Both the position numbers and the translations under genes were made by a program. The notes under the pieces were generated by a model that had not been told where the DNA came from, ran no database searches, and saw nothing but the letters and a program-made list of their open reading frames with translations. Below, piece by piece: positions 60,786-64,000 of a stretch of 64,000 nucleotides of DNA (its first letter is position 1; each line of letters starts with the position of its first letter). This DNA comes from Ulva prolifera (Eukaryota > Chlorophyta > Ulvophyceae > Ulvales > Ulvaceae): positions 11,939,257 through 12,003,256 of the forward strand of contig CM041197.1 in NCBI GenBank assembly GCA_023078555.1, given 5' to 3'.

Positions 60786-63700
60786 GTCCCGAGCAGTGTA
60801 CGTAAGTCCCGAGCACCATACATAAGTCCCGAGCAGTGTACGTAAGTCCCGAGCAGTGTACGTAAGTCCCGAGCACCATACATAAGTCCCGAGCAGTGTA
60901 CGTAAGTCCCGAGCAGTGTACATAAGTCCCGAGCACCATACATAAGTCCCTAGCAGTGTACGTAAGTCCCGAGCACCATACATAAGTCCCGAGCAGTGTA
61001 CGTAAGTCCCGAGCAGTGTACGTAAGTCCCGAGCACCATACATAAGTCCCTAGCATTGTACGTAAGTCCCGAGCAGTGTACGTAAGTCCCGAGCACCATA
61101 CGTAAGTCCCGAGCAGTGTACGTAAGTCCCGAGCAGTGTACGTAAGTCCCGAGCACCATACATAAGTCCCGATCAGTGTACGTAAGTCCCGAGCACCATA
61201 CATAAGTCCCGAGCAGTGTACGTAAGTCCCTAGCATTGTACATAAGTCTCGAGCAGTGTACGTAAGTCCCGAGCAGTGTACATAAGTCCCGAGCAGTGTA
61301 CGTAAGTCCCGAGCACCATACATAAGTCGCTAGCAGTGTACGTAAGTCCCGAGCACCATACATAAGTCCCGAGCAGTGTACGTAAGTCCCGAGCACCATA
61401 CATAAGTCCCGAGCAGTGTACGTAAGTCCCGAGCAGTGTACGTAAGTCCCGAGCACCATACATAAGTCCCGAGCAGTGTACGTAAGTCCCTAGCATTGTA
61501 CGTAAGTCTCGAGCAGTGTACGTAAGTCCCGAGCAGTGTACATAAGTCCCGAGCAGTGTACGTAAGTCCCGAGCACCATACATAAGTCGCTAGCAGTGTA
61601 CGTAAGTCCCGAGCACCATACATAAGTCCTGAGCATTGTACGTAAGTCCCGAGCACCATACGTAAGTCCCGAGCAGTGTACGTAAGTCCCGAGCAGTGTA
61701 CGTAAGTCCCGAGCACCATACATAAGTCCCGAGCAGTGTACGTAAGTCCCGAGCACCATACATAAGTCCCGAGCAGTGTACGTAAGTCCCGAGCACCATA
61801 CATAAGTCCCGAGCAGTGTACATAAGTCCCGAGCAGTGTGCGTAAGTCCCGAGCAGTGTACGTAAGTCCCGAGCACCATACATAAGTCCCTAGCAGTGTA
61901 CGTAAGTCCCGAGCACCATACATACGTCCCGAGCACCATACATAAGTCCCTAGCAGTGTACGTAAGTCCCGAGCACCATACATAAGTCGCTAGCAGTGTA
62001 CGTAAGTCCCTAGCATTGTACGTAAGTCTCGAGCAGTGTACGTAAGTCCCGAGCAGTGTACATAAGTCCCGAGCAGTGTACGTAAGTCCCGAGCACCATA
62101 CATAAGTCGCTAGCAGTGTACGTAAGTCCCGAGCACCATACATAAGTCCCGAGCATTGTACGTAAGTCCCGAGCACCATACGTAAGTCCCGAGCAGTGTA
62201 CGTAAGTCCCGAGCAGTGTACGTAAGTCCCGAGCACCATACATAAGTCCCGAGCAGTGTACGTAAGTCCCGAGCACCATACATAAGTCCCGAGCAGTGTA
62301 CGTAAGTCCCGAGCACCATACATAAGTCCCGAGCAGTGTACGTAAGTCCCGAGCAGTGTACGTAAGTCCCGAGCACCATACATAAGTCCCGAGCAGTGTA
62401 CGTAAGTCCCGAGCAGTGTACATAAGTCCCGAGCACCTTACATAAGTCCCTAGCATTGTACGTAAGTCCCGAGCAGTGTGCGTAAGTCCCGAGCAGTGTA
62501 CGTAAGTCCCGAGCACCATACATAAGTCCCGAGCAGTGTACGTAAGTCCCGAGCACCATACATAAGTCCCGAGCAGTGTACGTAAGTCCCGAGCAGTGTA
62601 CGTAAGTCCCGAGCACCATACATAAGTCCGGAGCAGTGTACGTAAGTCCCGAGCAGTGTACGTAAGTCCCGAGCACCATACATAAGTCCCGAGCAGTGTA
62701 CGTAAGTCCCGAGCACCATACATAAGCCGCTAGCAGTGTACGTAAGTCCCGAGCACCATACATAATTCCCGAGCACTGTACGTAAGTCCCGAGCAGTGTA
62801 CGTAAGTCCCGAGCACCATACATAAGTCCCGATCAGTGTACGTAAGTCCCGAGCACCATACATAAGTCCCGAGCAGTGTACGTAAGTCCCTAGCATTGTA
62901 CGTAAGTCTCGAGCAGTGTACGTAAGTCCCGAGCAGTGTACATAAGTCCCGAGCAGTGTACGTAAGTCCCGAGCACCATACATAAGTCGCTAGCAGTGTA
63001 CGTAAGTCCCGAGCACCATACATAAGTCCCGAGCAGTGTACGTAAGTCCCGAGCACCATACATAAGTCCCGAGCAGTGTACGTAAGTCCCGAGCAGTGTA
63101 CGTAAGTCCCGAGCACCATACATAAGTCCCGAGCAGTGTACGTAAGTCCCTAGCATTGTACGTAAGTCTCGAGCAGTGTACGTAAGTCCCGAGCAGTGTA
63201 CATAAGTCCCGAGCAGTGTACGTAAGTCCCGAGCACCATACATAAGTCGCTAGCAGTGTACGTAAGTCCCGAGCACCATACATAAGTCCCGAGCATTGTA
63301 CGCAAGTCCCGAGCACCATACGTAAGTCCCGAGCAGTGTACGTAAGTCCCGAGCAGTGCACGTAAGTCCCGAGCACCATACATAAGTCCCGAGCAGTGTA
63401 CGTAAGTCCCGAGCACCATACATAAGTCCCGAGCAGTGTACGTAAGTCCCGAGCACCATACATAAGTCCCGAGCAGTGTACATAAGTCCCGAGCAGTGTG
63501 CGTAAGTCCCGAGCAGTGTACGTAAGTCCCGAGCACCATACATAAGTCCCTAGCAGTGTACGTAAGTCCCGAGCACCATACATAAGTCCCGAGCACCATA
63601 CATAAGTCCCTAGCAGTGTACGTAAGTCCCGAGCACCATACATAAGTCGCTAGCAGTGTACGTAAGTCCCTAGCATTGTACGTAAGTCTCGAGCAGTGTA

Positions 63701-64000
63701 CGTAAGTCCCGAGCAGTGTACATAAGTCCCGAGCAGTGTACGTAAGTCCCGAGCACCATACATAAGTCGCTAGCAGTGTACGTAAGTCCCGAGCACCATA
63801 CATAAGTCCCGAGCATTGTACGTAAGTCCCGAGCACCATACGTAAGTCCCGAGCAGTGTACGTAAGTCCCGAGCAGTGTACGTAAGTCCCGAGCACCATA
63901 CATAAGTCCCGAGCAGTGTACGTAAGTCCCGAGTACCATACATAAGTCCCGAGCAGTGTACGTAAGTCCCGAGCACCATACATAAGTCCCGAGCAGTGTA
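60786..64000. repeat. Satellite region IV with 1,660-bp higher-order repeat
   Basis: After a scrambled junction the array resumes two bases out of its earlier phase. A segment starting at the TCGCTAG unit at 61321 recurs at 62981, an offset of 1,660 bp or 83 units, and the match runs to the window end with few differences (for example 61630 against 63290). Each copy carries several TCGCTAG units, TCTCGAGCAG and CGAGCATTG variants in the same order. Confidence 0.8.

Larger units (their letters stand above)
45997..64000. repeat. 20-bp satellite array, right block
   Basis: About 900 further copies of the same 20-bp unit in the same orientation. It resumes with TACGTAAGTCCCGAGCACC, which completes the B unit cut at 39147, so it is the same array as the left block. 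Unit starts fall on one phase from 46008 to about 60750, then on a new phase to the end of the window, where the array is still running. Variants CACCTTACAT, TCGCTAGCAG, AATTCCCGAGCACTG and CGATCAG are frequent here, as in the last 6.7 kb left of the retrotransposon. No gene is visible. Confidence 0.98.

Noticed and set aside
1-64000. Many long minus-strand open frames with ARDLRTLLGTYV-type repeats as protein genes
   Set aside because: They follow from a 20-bp unit that has no stop on that strand. Frames overlap in all registers, start and stop at random unit variants, and show no domain or codon signature.
1-64000. Telomeric repeat
   Set aside because: The unit bears no resemblance to TTAGGG, TTTAGGG or similar G-rich telomere repeats.
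1-64000. tRNA, rRNA or other RNA genes
   Set aside because: No cloverleaf, rRNA-like stretch or other RNA gene signature was seen in the satellite or the element.

Overview
The window is almost entirely one eukaryotic satellite array carrying a single retrotransposon. Positions 1-39147 and 45997-64000 (about 57.1 kb, roughly 2,860 units) are tandem copies of a 20-bp unit, and both window edges cut through the array. Two unit types dominate: type A, CGAGCACCATACATAAGTCC, and type B, CGAGCAGTGTACGTAAGTCC. They differ at four positions and are interleaved in short motifs such as ABBAB. I see no host gene, RNA gene or single-copy host sequence.

Between the two satellite blocks lies one Ty1/copia LTR retrotransposon (39148-45996, 6,849 bp, minus strand). 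It has two 394-bp LTRs in which I find no difference by eye, a 5-bp target-site duplication TACGT, a primer-binding site, a polypurine tract and one uninterrupted 1,930-codon gag-pol frame. Domain order is Gag, zinc knuckle, protease, integrase, reverse transcriptase, RNase H. Removing the element and one TACGT restores the 20-bp phase exactly, so the flanks are one array that was recently hit. The element looks whole, with no visible breaks.

The satellite is not uniform. Region I (1 to about 20.4 kb) is rich in modules containing CACCACACGTAAGTCACGA and includes a roughly 760-bp higher-order repeat at about 12.0-20.4 kb. Region II (about 20.4-32.4 kb) keeps that module in a GATCATCG form and has 1,460-bp and about 3.8-kb duplications. 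Region III (about 32.4-60.75 kb, holding the retrotransposon) loses that module and carries CACCTTACAT, TCGCTAGCAG and AATTCCCGAGCACTG variants, with 2,280-bp and 1,120-bp duplications. Region IV (about 60.79-64.0 kb) is a continuation after a scrambled junction and has a 1,660-bp repeat. Eight copies of one 19-bp unit shift the phase by one base each and mark duplicated segments.

The organism is a eukaryote, from the Ty1/copia element and the large higher-order satellite. I cannot name the lineage. Plants, algae, oomycetes and other protists all carry such elements. A centromeric, subtelomeric or heterochromatic-knob location is plausible but not shown. Long open frames on the minus strand of the satellite are a by-product of a stop-free 20-bp unit and are not annotated as genes. 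I did not find a convincing undescribed biological system. The most unusual content is the architecture of the satellite itself.
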